A stretch of DNA of 64,000 nucleotides from positions 186,001 to 250,000 of the forward strand of contig NZ_ATWL01000002.1 of NCBI RefSeq assembly GCF_000421225.1. Reading direction: 5' to 3'. Positions 51,646 to 61,458 of this stretch are shown one piece after another. The DNA comes from Ruania albidiflava DSM 18029 (GTDB lineage Bacteria > Actinomycetota > Actinomycetes > Actinomycetales > Beutenbergiaceae). The notes below the pieces were generated by a model, which saw only the letters and a list, made by a program, of their open reading frames with translations, ran no database searches and was not told the DNA's origin. The position numbers were made by a program, and so were the translations under genes. How positions within the stretch are numbered: position 1 is the first letter of the stretch; each line of letters opens with the position of its first letter.

Positions 51646-52438
51646 CGACTCCACACTGCTTCGTGCAGTGAAGACGCTGAACCCGGTTGCGCTGGACGAG
51701 GTACCGGCACCGACCAGCCTTCGTGAGGAGATCCGATCTCGTATCGCCGCGGACGCGGACTCGGTCCGTCCCGACGACGTGGTGCCCCAGCCGATCTCGC
51801 GACCGACCCGACGCATCCTCGCCGGAGCGGCCGCAGCCGTGCTGCTGCTGGTCGGCGTGTACACGCTGAGCCCACAGCGCACCCCGGAGGCGTACGCCGG
51901 CTGGAGCGCCTCCGCCACGGAGCTGGCGCCCGCCCAGCTCGGTGCGATGGCCGACCTGTGCCCGCCGACCCAGGTCCCGGTCGGTGCGGACGAGAGCGTC
52001 GAGGTCACGCCGATCCTGGCCGAGCAGCGCGGTGACTACAAGATGCGGCTTGCGGTGAGCGACGTGGGCTACCAGTGGTGCTTCGTGATGCCAGACGCCG
52101 ATGCAGACAGCGGGGTGCGTCGTGGCGCTGAAGGCATGTTCTGGCCGGAGGACCAGTCACCGGTGCCCGCCGGTGACGGTGAGGTCACCCTGGTGCAGGC
52201 GTCCTCGTACGCACCGTTCCCGGACCTCGGACCGCTGACGATGATCGTCGGCACTGCCGGGGCGGACGTCACCGAGGTGCAGGTCGCCACCGCAGGGGGC
52301 AGCTTCGCCGATGCGACCGTCGCCGACGGCTGGTGGATCGTCTGGTTCCCCGGTGACGTCGAGCTGGGGGACACGATGACCGTGACCACCAGCGACGGTA
52401 CGCAGACGGAGGTCGCGGCCACGCCAGCGGCAGGCTGA
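51638..52438 (+). CDS. Membrane protein, probable anti-sigma partner
   Basis: A 266-residue single-pass membrane protein: a 65-residue cytoplasmic part (DEVPAPTSLREEIRSRI), a helix at about 67-83 (ILAGAAAAVLLLVGVYTL) and an extracellular 180-residue domain with two Cys. The overlap with the sigma gene and topology suit an anti-sigma factor, but it has no His-x3-Cys-x2-Cys zinc motif of the ZAS type, so the mode would be different. The GTG at 51638 is preceded by GGGGGGAC. It is not otherwise recognised. Confidence 0.7.
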   Translation: MADDSTLLRAVKTLNPVALDEVPAPTSLREEIRSRIAADADSVRPDDVVPQPISRPTRRILAGAAAAVLLLVGVYTLSPQRTPEAYAGWSASATELAPAQLGAMADLCPPTQVPVGADESVEVTPILAEQRGDYKMRLAVSDVGYQWCFVMPDADADSGVRRGAEGMFWPEDQSPVPAGDGEVTLVQASSYAPFPDLGPLTMIVGTAGADVTEVQVATAGGSFADATVADGWWIVWFPGDVELGDTMTVTTSDGTQTEVAATPAAG

Positions 52439-52529
52439 CCAGCCCCAGCCTGGCACGTGCTGCCGGGCAGGTGCTGCCGGGCACGGACGTCGATGCCTCG
52501 GCCGCCGGGCCATCGTGGGCCTGCACCTC

Positions 52530-52569
52530 TTGCCGCGCTCCAAGAATTCATCTACTGTTGAATTCTTGG
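52530..52569 (+). promoter_or_regulatory. Promoter with palindromic operator of the ABC exporter-tetR operon
   Basis: TTGCCG (52530-52535) and TACTGT (52553-52558), 17 bases apart, form a standard promoter. A perfect 11-base inverted repeat, CCAAGAATTCA (52540-52550) and TGAATTCTTGG (52559-52569), covers the -10 box. This is a typical TetR-family operator, and the tetR gene is two genes downstream. Confidence 0.8.
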
Positions 52570-52582
52570 CGGAAGGACGACC

Positions 52583-53299
52583 ATGGACGCTGCGATCGAG
52601 ATCGCCGGCCTGGTGGTCGACCGAGGCGGGCGGCGGGTGCTCCATGGGCTCGACCTCACCGCCGCGACCGGAGCGGTGATCGGGGTTCTCGGGCCCAGTG
52701 GCAGCGGGAAGACGACGATGCTGCGGTCCGTCGTCGGGGTGCAGCGGGTCCGCGCCGGCACCGTGACCGTGCTCGGCCACCCGGCCGGCAGCAGACCGTT
52801 GCGCAGCCGGATCGGTTACATGACGCAGGCGCCGAGCATCTACGGTGACCTGACCGTGATCGAGAACGTGCGGTACTTCGCCTCGCTGTACCGGCTCGGA
52901 ACCAGCGCCGTGGCGGAGGCGATCGATGCCGTCGGGCTGGCTGACCATGCTCAGCGGGTGACTCGCACCCTCTCCGGTGGGCAGCACTCCCGGGCCTCGC
53001 TCGCCTGCGCCATCGTGGCCCGCCCCGACCTGTTGGTCCTGGACGAACCGACCGTGGGCCAGGATCCGCTGCTGCGCGACGAGCTCTGGGCCTACTTCCA
53101 CGACCTGGCCGCCGGTGGCACCACGATCCTGGTCTCCAGCCACGTGATGGACGAGGCCAACCGCTGCGACGAGCTCGTGCTCATCCGGGAAGGTGTGTTG
53201 CTGCACACCGGCACCCCGGCCGGGCTCAAGGCCGAAGCGGGGTGCGCAGACCTAGACGAGGCATTCCTGACCCTGGTCCGCCGGAACGAGGCGGCCTGA
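52583..53299 (+). CDS. ABC transporter ATP-binding protein (exporter type)
   Basis: A 238-residue ATPase of the DrrA/ABC-2 exporter kind. Walker A is GPSGSGKTT, the signature LSGGQHSRASLACAIV, and Walker B LLVLDEPTVGQDP. It works with the permease whose ATG overlaps its stop. Substrates of this class are drugs, lipids or peptides; here unknown. Expression should be controlled by the palindromic operator just upstream, probably through the TetR protein encoded at the end of the operon. The ATG is preceded by GGAAGGA. Confidence 0.9.
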   Translation: MDAAIEIAGLVVDRGGRRVLHGLDLTAATGAVIGVLGPSGSGKTTMLRSVVGVQRVRAGTVTVLGHPAGSRPLRSRIGYMTQAPSIYGDLTVIENVRYFASLYRLGTSAVAEAIDAVGLADHAQRVTRTLSGGQHSRASLACAIVARPDLLVLDEPTVGQDPLLRDELWAYFHDLAAGGTTILVSSHVMDEANRCDELVLIREGVLLHTGTPAGLKAEAGCADLDEAFLTLVRRNEAA

Positions 53300-54036
53300 T
53301 GCATGCCCGACTGCTCGCCTCTACCGTGGCCCGCATCCTGGGTCAGCTCCGGCACGACCGGCCGACCGTGGCGCTCGTGCTGGTGATGCCGATCGTGCTG
53401 CTCACCCTGGTGAAGTACATGTTCGAGGGCAACGACCCCGTCTTCCAGCGGGCGACGCTGGTGATGCTGGGCATCTTCCCGTTCGTGCTCATGTTCGTGG
53501 TCACCTCGATCGCGATGCTCCGGGAGCGCAGCTCGGGCACGCTGGAGCGGTTGCTGACCACCCCGGTGGGCAAGCTGGACATCCTGTTCGGCTACGGGCT
53601 GGCATTCGCGGTGGCCGCCACGGTGCAGGGTGCGGTGGCCACCGGGCTGGCGTACTGGCTGCTCGGCCTGGAGACCGCCGGCCCGGTGGGGCTGGTGGTG
53701 CTGATCGCGGTGGCCAACGCGGTGCTCGGGGTGGCGCTCGGGCTACTGTGCAGCTCATTCGCGCGCACGGAGTTCCAAGCGGTGCAGTTCATGCCGGCGG
53801 TCGCGTTCCCGCAGCTCCTGCTGTGCGGGCTGTTCGTACCGCGCGAGGAGATGGCCGGATGGTTGCAGGCCATCAGCACAGTGCTGCCGCTGTCCTACTC
53901 GGTGGAGGCGCTGCTCGAGGTCGGAGCGAACACCGACCCCACCGGGCTGATGTGGCGCGACCTGGGCATCGTCGTCGCCTGCGTGGCCGGCGCCCTGGTG
54001 CTCGGCGGGCTGACGCTGCGGCGGCGGAGCGCGTGA
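53299..54036 (+). CDS. ABC-2 type exporter permease
   Basis: A 245-residue membrane permease with six hydrophobic segments. The conserved ABC-2 elements are RERSSGTLERLLTTPVGKLDILFGYGLAF and FVPREEMAGWLQAISTVLPLSYSVEAL. It begins four bases inside the ATPase gene (TGATG), so both are made together as an exporter. The TetR gene follows 24 bases later. Confidence 0.9.
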   Translation: MHARLLASTVARILGQLRHDRPTVALVLVMPIVLLTLVKYMFEGNDPVFQRATLVMLGIFPFVLMFVVTSIAMLRERSSGTLERLLTTPVGKLDILFGYGLAFAVAATVQGAVATGLAYWLLGLETAGPVGLVVLIAVANAVLGVALGLLCSSFARTEFQAVQFMPAVAFPQLLLCGLFVPREEMAGWLQAISTVLPLSYSVEALLEVGANTDPTGLMWRDLGIVVACVAGALVLGGLTLRRRSA

Positions 54037-54047
54037 TCGGGCGCGGA

Positions 54048-54053
54048 TAGGCT
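54048..54053 (+). promoter_or_regulatory. Leaderless promoter -10 box of tetR
   Basis: TAGGCT lies 7 bases before the GTG at 54061; it gives tetR its own internal promoter besides readthrough from the exporter operon. Confidence 0.45.
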
Positions 54054-54060
54054 GGCCGGC

Positions 54061-54663
54061 GTGGCGCGTCGCAGTGGCAGGCGCCCCGGGAGCTCCGGGG
54101 CGAGGGAGCAGATCCTGGCCGCCGCCCGGGAGCAGTTCGCCGCCGGCGGCTACGAAGGCACCTCGATCCGGGCCATCGCCGCGGTGGCGGAGGTGGACCC
54201 CGCGCTGGTGCACCACTACTTCGGCACCAAGGAGAAGCTGTTCACGGCGGTGGTCGCCCCACCGGCAGACCCCGGTGAGCTGATCCCGCAGGTCATGGCC
54301 GGACCGGTCGAGGAGGTGGGGGAGCGGGTGGTCCGGATGTTCCTCACCGTGCTGGAGTCCCCGACCACCGGACCAGGGTTTCGGGCGCTGCTGCGCGGCG
54401 CGCTGGCCAACGAGCTCTCCGCCCGGCTGCTGCGGGAGTTCTTCACCCGTCAGGTGGTGCGTCGTCTGACCGCGGCCCTGGCCGGAGTGGTGCCCGCCGA
54501 GGAGATACCCGCCCGGGCCAGCCTGGTCGCCTCGCAGATCTTCGGGATGGTGCTGATGCGCTACCTCATCGGTCTGGAGCCGATCGCCAGCATGGACCAC
54601 GACCAGGTGGTCAGCGCCCTGGCCCCCACAGTGCAGCGCTACCTCACCGGCGAGCTGACCTGA
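54061..54663 (+). CDS. TetR-family transcriptional regulator
   Basis: A 200-residue repressor. The N-terminal helix-turn-helix reads AREQILAAAREQFAAGGYEGTSIRAIAAVAEVDPALVHHYFGTKEKLF, and the C-terminal 140 residues form the ligand domain. It follows the ABC exporter and most likely represses that operon through the palindrome at 52540-52569, being relieved when an exported compound binds. A palindromic element lies 12 bases after its stop. Confidence 0.9.
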   Translation: MARRSGRRPGSSGAREQILAAAREQFAAGGYEGTSIRAIAAVAEVDPALVHHYFGTKEKLFTAVVAPPADPGELIPQVMAGPVEEVGERVVRMFLTVLESPTTGPGFRALLRGALANELSARLLREFFTRQVVRRLTAALAGVVPAEEIPARASLVASQIFGMVLMRYLIGLEPIASMDHDQVVSALAPTVQRYLTGELT

Positions 54664-54675
54664 CCCTGCCCCTAC

Positions 54676-54737
54676 CCGCGAACGCTCCGCTTCGCGGCGA
54701 CACGCCGGGCGGGAGCCGCGAAGCGGAGCGTTCGCGG
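54676..54737. repeat. Palindromic intergenic element, copy 3 (core CGCGAACGCTC)
   Basis: Perfect 23-base arms (54676-54698 and 54715-54737) enclose a 16-base loop; the outer parts contain CGCGAACGCTCCGCTTCGCG. It is the longest and cleanest of three copies. It sits between tetR and a truncated acetyltransferase gene, whose preserved reading frame begins at its right edge. Confidence 0.88.
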
Positions 54738-54739
54738 AC

Positions 54740-54970
54740 GCCTGGGCGGACAACGGCCCCTCGAACGCCATCTCCACCCGGCTCGGCTACCGGCCGAACG
54801 GCTCCAACCGGCAGGTGCGGGAGGGCCGGGTCGCCGAGCACCGGTACTACCGGATGGACCGGGCGGACTACCAGCAGCTGGCGCCTGCCCACGCGGAGCT
54901 GCTCGGCGAGGTGCAGATGTCCGGCCTCGAGGAGCTGCGGGCGTTCGTGCAGATCCCCGTCGCCGACTGA
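54740..54970 (+). pseudogene. 3' remnant of a GNAT acetyltransferase gene
   Basis: The frame from 54740 encodes AWADNGPSNAISTRLGYRPN, then GSNRQVREGRVAEHRYYRMD and a C-terminal ELLGEVQMSGLEELRAFVQI up to the TGA at 54968. Residues NGPSNAISTRLGYRPNG match the last third of RimJ/RimL-like GNAT enzymes. The first two thirds and start codon are missing; the palindromic element occupies their place. About 110 bases of unassigned sequence follow before accD1. Confidence 0.7.
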
Positions 54971-55078
54971 CCGCTCGCCGTCCCAGTCCAGCAGCACCCC
55001 GGTGCGATCACCGGCGTCCCGGCGCGGTGCGTGGCATCCTGGCTGCTGCGGGCGATCCCCGCAGGAACTGGAGAGTCG

Positions 55079-56686
<1,608 letters not shown>

Positions 56687-56691
56687 ACGCG

Positions 56692-58746
56692 ATGACTTTC
56701 CACACTGTGCTGGTCGCGAACCGTGGCGAGATCGCCGTTCGCATCATCCGCACCCTGCGCGCCCTGGCGATCCGGTCCGTGGCGGTGTACTCCGATGCCG
56801 ACGACGGCGCACCGCACGTGGCGGCCGCGGACGTCGCCGTGCGCCTGGGGCCGGCTCGGGCGAGCGAGTCCTACCTGGATGTGGCGGCCATCGTCGCCGC
56901 CGCCCGGGCCACCGGGGCGCAGGCCGTGCACCCGGGGTACGGGTTCCTCGCCGAGAGCCCGGCGCTGGCCCGGGCGTGTGCCGAGGCCGGGGTGGTGTTC
57001 GTCGGGCCCTCGGTCGCGGCGCTCGAGGCGATGGGGGACAAGATCCGCGCCAAGGAGATCGCCCGGAGCGCGGGAGTACCGGTGATCGACGGCGTAGCCG
57101 AGCCGCCGAGCAGCCGTTGCGTGGGGACGGGGGCCGGTTCGGGCAGTGGCATGCCTGCCGGCGCCGGTGTGCAGCACCGGGATGCTGCCTTGGTCGAGGC
57201 GTGCCAGGATCTCGGCTTCCCGCTGTTGGTCAAACCGTCCGCCGGTGGCGGCGGCAAGGGCATGGTCCGTGCCGACGCGGCCGCAGACCTGCCGGAGGCG
57301 ATCGCCTCGGCCCGCCGCGTCGCCACCGCCGCCTTCGGTGCCGACACCCTGCTCGTGGAACGGTTCGTGCCCGCACCCCGGCACATCGAGGTGCAGGTGC
57401 TCGCCGATGCCCACGGCCACGTGCTCGCTGTGGGGGAGCGGGACTGCTCGCTGCAGCGCCGGCACCAGAAGGTGATCGAGGAGGCACCCGCCACCCTGTT
57501 GGACGAGACCACCCGCACCTCCCTGGCCGAGGCGGCCTGCGCCGTCGCCGCGAACGTCGCCTACACCGGTGCTGGCACCGTGGAATTCCTCGTCTCCGCC
57601 GCGGACCCGACCTCGTTCTTCTTCCTGGAGATGAACACCCGGCTGCAGGTGGAGCACCCGGTCACCGAGGAGTCCCTGGGACGGGACCTGGTCGCCTGGC
57701 AGCTGCGCATCGCCGCTGGTGACCCCCTCGACCTGACCGCCGCGGACCTCCGTCCCGGCGGGCACGCCATCGAGGCCCGGGTGTACGCCGAACGCCCCGA
57801 GGAGGGTTTCCTGCCCGCCACCGGCACCGTGCAGCACGTCTCCTGGCCCGCCGGGGTGCGGGTGGACGCCGGCATCGCCGCTGGCACCCCGGTCAGCGCC
57901 CACTACGACCCGATGCTCGCCAAGATCATCGTGACCGGTGCCGACCGGACCGAGGCGCTCATCCGCCTGGACAGCGCGCTCGCCGAGACCGTGCTGCTCG
58001 GGGTGCCCACCAACCTGGACTACCTGCGCCGCGTGCTCGCCACCGCGCAGGTGCGCACCGGCACTGCCGACACCACCTTCCTGGACCACCTCGCGCCCGA
58101 GCAGGCGGCGCCGCCCCCCGAGGAGACCTTGATCGCTGCCGCGCTGCTGCGGCACGCCGAACGCTGGGACACCACCCTCTGGTGCCAGCCGTCGGGCTGG
58201 CGGGTGGGCGCCACCGAACCGCCACGCTATGAGTTCGAGACTGCGACCGATCCGGTCGCCGTGACCGTCGACGGTCCTCCTGAGGCGGCAACCGCCCAGG
58301 TCCTGCCCAGCCACCCCGTCCGACAGGTGAGCCTGCTACCCCGCCCGGGCTCCGCCGTCGTGCACCTGCTGTGCATCGACGGGCTCACGGCCACTCTGCA
58401 CGCCACCAGCACCGAGGAGGAAGTGTGGCTGCACACCGGCGGGCGCACCCACCACCTGGTGGCTGCTGGACGGCAGACCGCCCGCACCAGCGCTGCGTCC
58501 GCCGCTGGTGACGGACAGGTGCGTTCCCCGATGCCCGGCACTGTGGTCGCTGTACACACCCCCGGGGAGGCCGCAGTGGCCGCCGACGACCTGCTGGTCA
58601 CCGTGGAGGCGATGAAGATGGAATACCAGGTACGCGCAGCCATCCCGGGTAGGATCGAGTGGGAAGCCAGCGTCGGCGACCAGGTCGCCGCGGACCAGGT
58701 GCTGGCCACCATCCATCCCGACGGTCCACAAGACCACCCGGGGTGA
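56692..58746 (+). CDS. accA1: Acyl-CoA carboxylase biotin carboxylase/biotin carrier subunit
   Basis: A 684-residue alpha subunit: biotin carboxylase (VLVANRGEIAVRIIRTLRALAI, ATP-grasp loop KPSAGGGGKGM, LEMNTRLQVEHPVTE) followed by a biotin carrier domain with the biotinyl lysine in VEAMKMEY near residue 643. It forms a holoenzyme with the preceding subunit; the GTG at 56683 overlapping the accD1 stop is an alternative start. Between the B-domain entry (about residue 125) and DAALVEACQDLG there is an unusual Ser/Gly/Ala-rich insertion of about 25 residues. Confidence 0.93.
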   Translation: MTFHTVLVANRGEIAVRIIRTLRALAIRSVAVYSDADDGAPHVAAADVAVRLGPARASESYLDVAAIVAAARATGAQAVHPGYGFLAESPALARACAEAGVVFVGPSVAALEAMGDKIRAKEIARSAGVPVIDGVAEPPSSRCVGTGAGSGSGMPAGAGVQHRDAALVEACQDLGFPLLVKPSAGGGGKGMVRADAAADLPEAIASARRVATAAFGADTLLVERFVPAPRHIEVQVLADAHGHVLAVGERDCSLQRRHQKVIEEAPATLLDETTRTSLAEAACAVAANVAYTGAGTVEFLVSAADPTSFFFLEMNTRLQVEHPVTEESLGRDLVAWQLRIAAGDPLDLTAADLRPGGHAIEARVYAERPEEGFLPATGTVQHVSWPAGVRVDAGIAAGTPVSAHYDPMLAKIIVTGADRTEALIRLDSALAETVLLGVPTNLDYLRRVLATAQVRTGTADTTFLDHLAPEQAAPPPEETLIAAALLRHAERWDTTLWCQPSGWRVGATEPPRYEFETATDPVAVTVDGPPEAATAQVLPSHPVRQVSLLPRPGSAVVHLLCIDGLTATLHATSTEEEVWLHTGGRTHHLVAAGRQTARTSAASAAGDGQVRSPMPGTVVAVHTPGEAAVAADDLLVTVEAMKMEYQVRAAIPGRIEWEASVGDQVAADQVLATIHPDGPQDHPG

Positions 58747-58785
58747 ACAACCACACGATCCACAAGATCAGACAGGGAAGTCACC

Positions 58786-60057
58786 ATGCCTTATGGGTTC
58801 ACTGCCGAACACCTCGCGCTCATCGAGAAGGTGCGCACCTTCGCCGACGAGGTCGTGCGGCCCGCCGCCTACGACTACGACCGCAAGCGTGAGCTGCCGA
58901 TGCAGATCGTCGCCCAGCTGGGCGAGCTCGGGCTGTTCGGTCTGCCGCTGCCCACAGAGTACGGCGGGGCCGGGAAGGACTACACCAGCTTCTTCCTCGC
59001 CGTGGAGCAGATCTCCCGGGTGGACCAGTCCCTCGGGGTCACCTTGGAGGCCGGGGTCGGCCTGGGTGCCGTGCCCATCCTGCGGTTCGGCACCGAGGAG
59101 CAGCGCCGCACCTGGCTGCCGGACCTGGCCGCCGGACGGGCACTGGGCGCCTTCGGGCTCACCGAGGCCGGCTCCGGCTCCGACGCCGGCGGCACCGCCA
59201 CCACCGCCGAGCTGGTCGACGGGCACTGGGTGATCAACGGCAGCAAGCAGTTCATCACCAACTCCGGCACCCCGATCACCTCGGTCATCACCATCACCGC
59301 CGTCACCGGGCAGACCACCCGCCCCGACGGGACCACCGCACCGGAGCTGTCCGCGATCCTGGTCCCCGCCGGCACCCCGGGCCTGCAGGTCGGCCCTGCC
59401 TACGACAAGATCGGCTGGCACACCTCCGACACCCACCCGCTGACCCTCACCGACGTGCGCGTACCGGAGGCGAACCTGCTCGGCGAGCGCGGCCGCGGCT
59501 ACGCCAACTTCCTCACCGCTCTGGACGAGGGCCGGGTCGCCTTCGCCGCACTGTGCACCGGTGCCGCGCAGGGCTGCCTGGAGGAGGCGCTCGGCCACGC
59601 CAAGGAGCGGGAGGTGTTCGGCCGCCCGCTGGAGGCCAACCAGCACGTGGCGTTCACCCTGGCGCAGATGGCCACCCGGGTGCACACCGCCCGGCTCGCC
59701 TGGGTGGAGGCCGCCCGGTTGCTGCAGGCCGGCCAGCGGTTCAAGCAGCAGGCATCGATGGCCAAGCTGGTCTGCTCCCAGGCGGCAGCAGCCAACGCGC
59801 GGGACGCCTCGCAGATCTTCGGCGGCTACGGGTTCCTCGCCGAGAACGTCGCCGCCCGGCACTACCGGGACGCCAAGGTGCTCGAGGTGGGGGAGGGCAC
59901 CACGGAGGTGCAGCTCGGGGTGATCGCCCGCGAGCTCGGCCTGTGCGGCACCGGCTTCGGTCCCACACCCCCGGCAGCCTCCGTCCCGGACCACTGTGGG
60001 GCCGCTCCCGCTGTGGGTGAGCGCACCGAGCCGGCCCCGCTGCGGGCGGTGCGATGA
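58786..60057 (+). CDS. Acyl-CoA dehydrogenase (isovaleryl-CoA type, FadE19-like)
   Basis: A 423-residue FAD enzyme that introduces a double bond into a short-chain acyl-CoA, probably isovaleryl-CoA. Motifs are GAFGLTEAGSGSDAGGTATTAEL (FAD/substrate region) and QIFGGYGFLAENVAARHYRDAKVLEVGEGTTEVQL near the C-terminal catalytic helix. Usual family members end near residue 388; here about 35 extra Pro/Ala-rich residues run into the maoC start, overlapping it by four bases. The ATG at 58786 follows a GGGAAG site. Confidence 0.92.
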   Translation: MPYGFTAEHLALIEKVRTFADEVVRPAAYDYDRKRELPMQIVAQLGELGLFGLPLPTEYGGAGKDYTSFFLAVEQISRVDQSLGVTLEAGVGLGAVPILRFGTEEQRRTWLPDLAAGRALGAFGLTEAGSGSDAGGTATTAELVDGHWVINGSKQFITNSGTPITSVITITAVTGQTTRPDGTTAPELSAILVPAGTPGLQVGPAYDKIGWHTSDTHPLTLTDVRVPEANLLGERGRGYANFLTALDEGRVAFAALCTGAAQGCLEEALGHAKEREVFGRPLEANQHVAFTLAQMATRVHTARLAWVEAARLLQAGQRFKQQASMAKLVCSQAAAANARDASQIFGGYGFLAENVAARHYRDAKVLEVGEGTTEVQLGVIARELGLCGTGFGPTPPAASVPDHCGAAPAVGERTEPAPLRAVR

Positions 60058-60542
60058 GCACCCCCGAGCCGCCCCGGGAGATCCGCCAGCGCGGCCTGTA
60101 CTACGAAGAGCTGGAGACCGGCGTGGTCTACCGGCACGCACCCGGGCGCACCCTCACCGAGAGCGACAACGTGTTCTTCTCCGCGCTGAGCATGAACCCG
60201 CAGTCGCTGCACCTGGACGCGGCCTGGTCGGCCACCCAGCCGTTCGGCAAGCCGCTGGTGAACTCCCTGTTCACCCTGGCCACCCTGGTGGGCCTGTCCG
60301 TGGGGCAGCTGACGCAGGGCACCACAGTGGCCAACCTCGGCTTCGAGAAGGTCACCTTCCCGGCACCGCTGTTCCACGGCGACACGCTGTACGCCTCGAG
60401 CACAGTGCAGGCCAAGCGGCCCTCGGCCAGCCGCCCCGGTGAGGGAGTGGTGACCTTCGAGCACACCGGGCGCAACCAGCATGACGAAGTGGTCGTCACA
60501 GCGGTACGCTCGGCGCTCATCCTGTTCACCCCACCGGGGTGA
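60054..60542 (+). CDS. MaoC-like hotdog dehydratase
   Basis: A 162-residue hotdog-fold protein of the MaoC class, probably hydrating or dehydrating an acyl-CoA in the same pathway. Conserved features are TLTESDNVFFSALSMNPQSLHLD (with the catalytic Asp/His region) and PLFHGDTLYASSTV. It lies in the position occupied by the MaoC-like gene in mycobacterial leucine-degradation clusters. Its ATG overlaps the dehydrogenase stop (ATGA). Confidence 0.88.
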   Translation: MSTPEPPREIRQRGLYYEELETGVVYRHAPGRTLTESDNVFFSALSMNPQSLHLDAAWSATQPFGKPLVNSLFTLATLVGLSVGQLTQGTTVANLGFEKVTFPAPLFHGDTLYASSTVQAKRPSASRPGEGVVTFEHTGRNQHDEVVVTAVRSALILFTPPG

Positions 60543-60617
60543 GATGCTGGAGGGCCGTCGGGACCGATGGGCCGATGGCGCCCCGTCCGGGCGCCGCATC
60601 GATACGAGAAGGGCACT

Positions 60618-61457
60618 ATGCGTAGTACGTCGTTCACCCTGGGACCCGCACTGCTGTTCTGCCCGGGTGACCGGCCAGACCGGTACAGCAAGGCTGCCGA
60701 GCGGTCCGACGGTGTGATCCTCGACCTCGAGGACGCCGTCGCCTCCAAGGTGAGCGCCCGGCAAGCGCTGGTGGCCCACCCGCTGGACCCGGACCACACC
60801 GTGGTGCGGGTCAGCGCGGTGGACTCCGGGGAGCTCGAGGAGGACCTGTCCGCAGTGCGCGAGGCCGGGTACCACACGGTGATGCTGGCGAAGATGAGCA
60901 CACCTGAGGATGTGCAGCACCTGGACGACCTGCAGGTGGTGGCCCTGTGCGAGACCGCCCGCGGCGTGCTCGCCGCCCCGGAGATCGCCGCCGAGCCGTC
61001 GGTCGTGGGGCTGATGTGGGGGGCGGAGGACCTGATGGTCTCCCTCGGCGGCACCTCCAGCCGGTTCTCCATCAGCACCGGCGGGGTGGCCGCCCCGTAC
61101 CGGCCGGTGGCCCGGCACGCGCGCTCCCGGGTGCTGCTCGCCGCCCGCGCGTTCGGCAAGGCCGCCATCGACGCCGTGCACGTAGACATCGAGGACATGA
61201 TCGGGCTGCGCGCCGAGGCCGAGGACGCGGTCGCCTCCGGGTATACCGCCACCGCCTGCATCCACCCGCACCAGGTGCCGGTGGTGCGGGAGGCCTACCA
61301 GCCGTCCGCCGAGGCCGTGGCCCGCGCACGCCGGGTGCTCGACGAGGCCGCCGGCGCCGGGGTGCACCGCATCGACGACCGGATGATCGACACCCCGATG
61401 CTCACCCAGGCTCGCGCCGTGCTGGACCGAGCGGAACGGCTCGGCACCGGCGACTGA
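60618..61457 (+). CDS. HpcH/HpaI aldolase-fold CoA-ester lyase (CitE-like)
   Basis: A 279-residue CitE-type lyase that splits a 3-hydroxyacyl-CoA-like thioester to acetyl-CoA and a ketoacid. LLFCPGDRPDRYSKAAERSDGVILDLEDAVA has the metal/Glu site, and MWGAEDLMVSLGG and AACIHPHQVPVVREAY-like segments (TACIHPHQVPVV) follow. In mycobacteria the gene in this place acts on beta-hydroxyacyl-CoA in leucine catabolism. A 75-base gap separates it from maoC; the ATG at 60618 follows GAGAAGGG. Confidence 0.88.
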   Translation: MRSTSFTLGPALLFCPGDRPDRYSKAAERSDGVILDLEDAVASKVSARQALVAHPLDPDHTVVRVSAVDSGELEEDLSAVREAGYHTVMLAKMSTPEDVQHLDDLQVVALCETARGVLAAPEIAAEPSVVGLMWGAEDLMVSLGGTSSRFSISTGGVAAPYRPVARHARSRVLLAARAFGKAAIDAVHVDIEDMIGLRAEAEDAVASGYTATACIHPHQVPVVREAYQPSAEAVARARRVLDEAAGAGVHRIDDRMIDTPMLTQARAVLDRAERLGTGD

Positions 61458-61458
61458 C

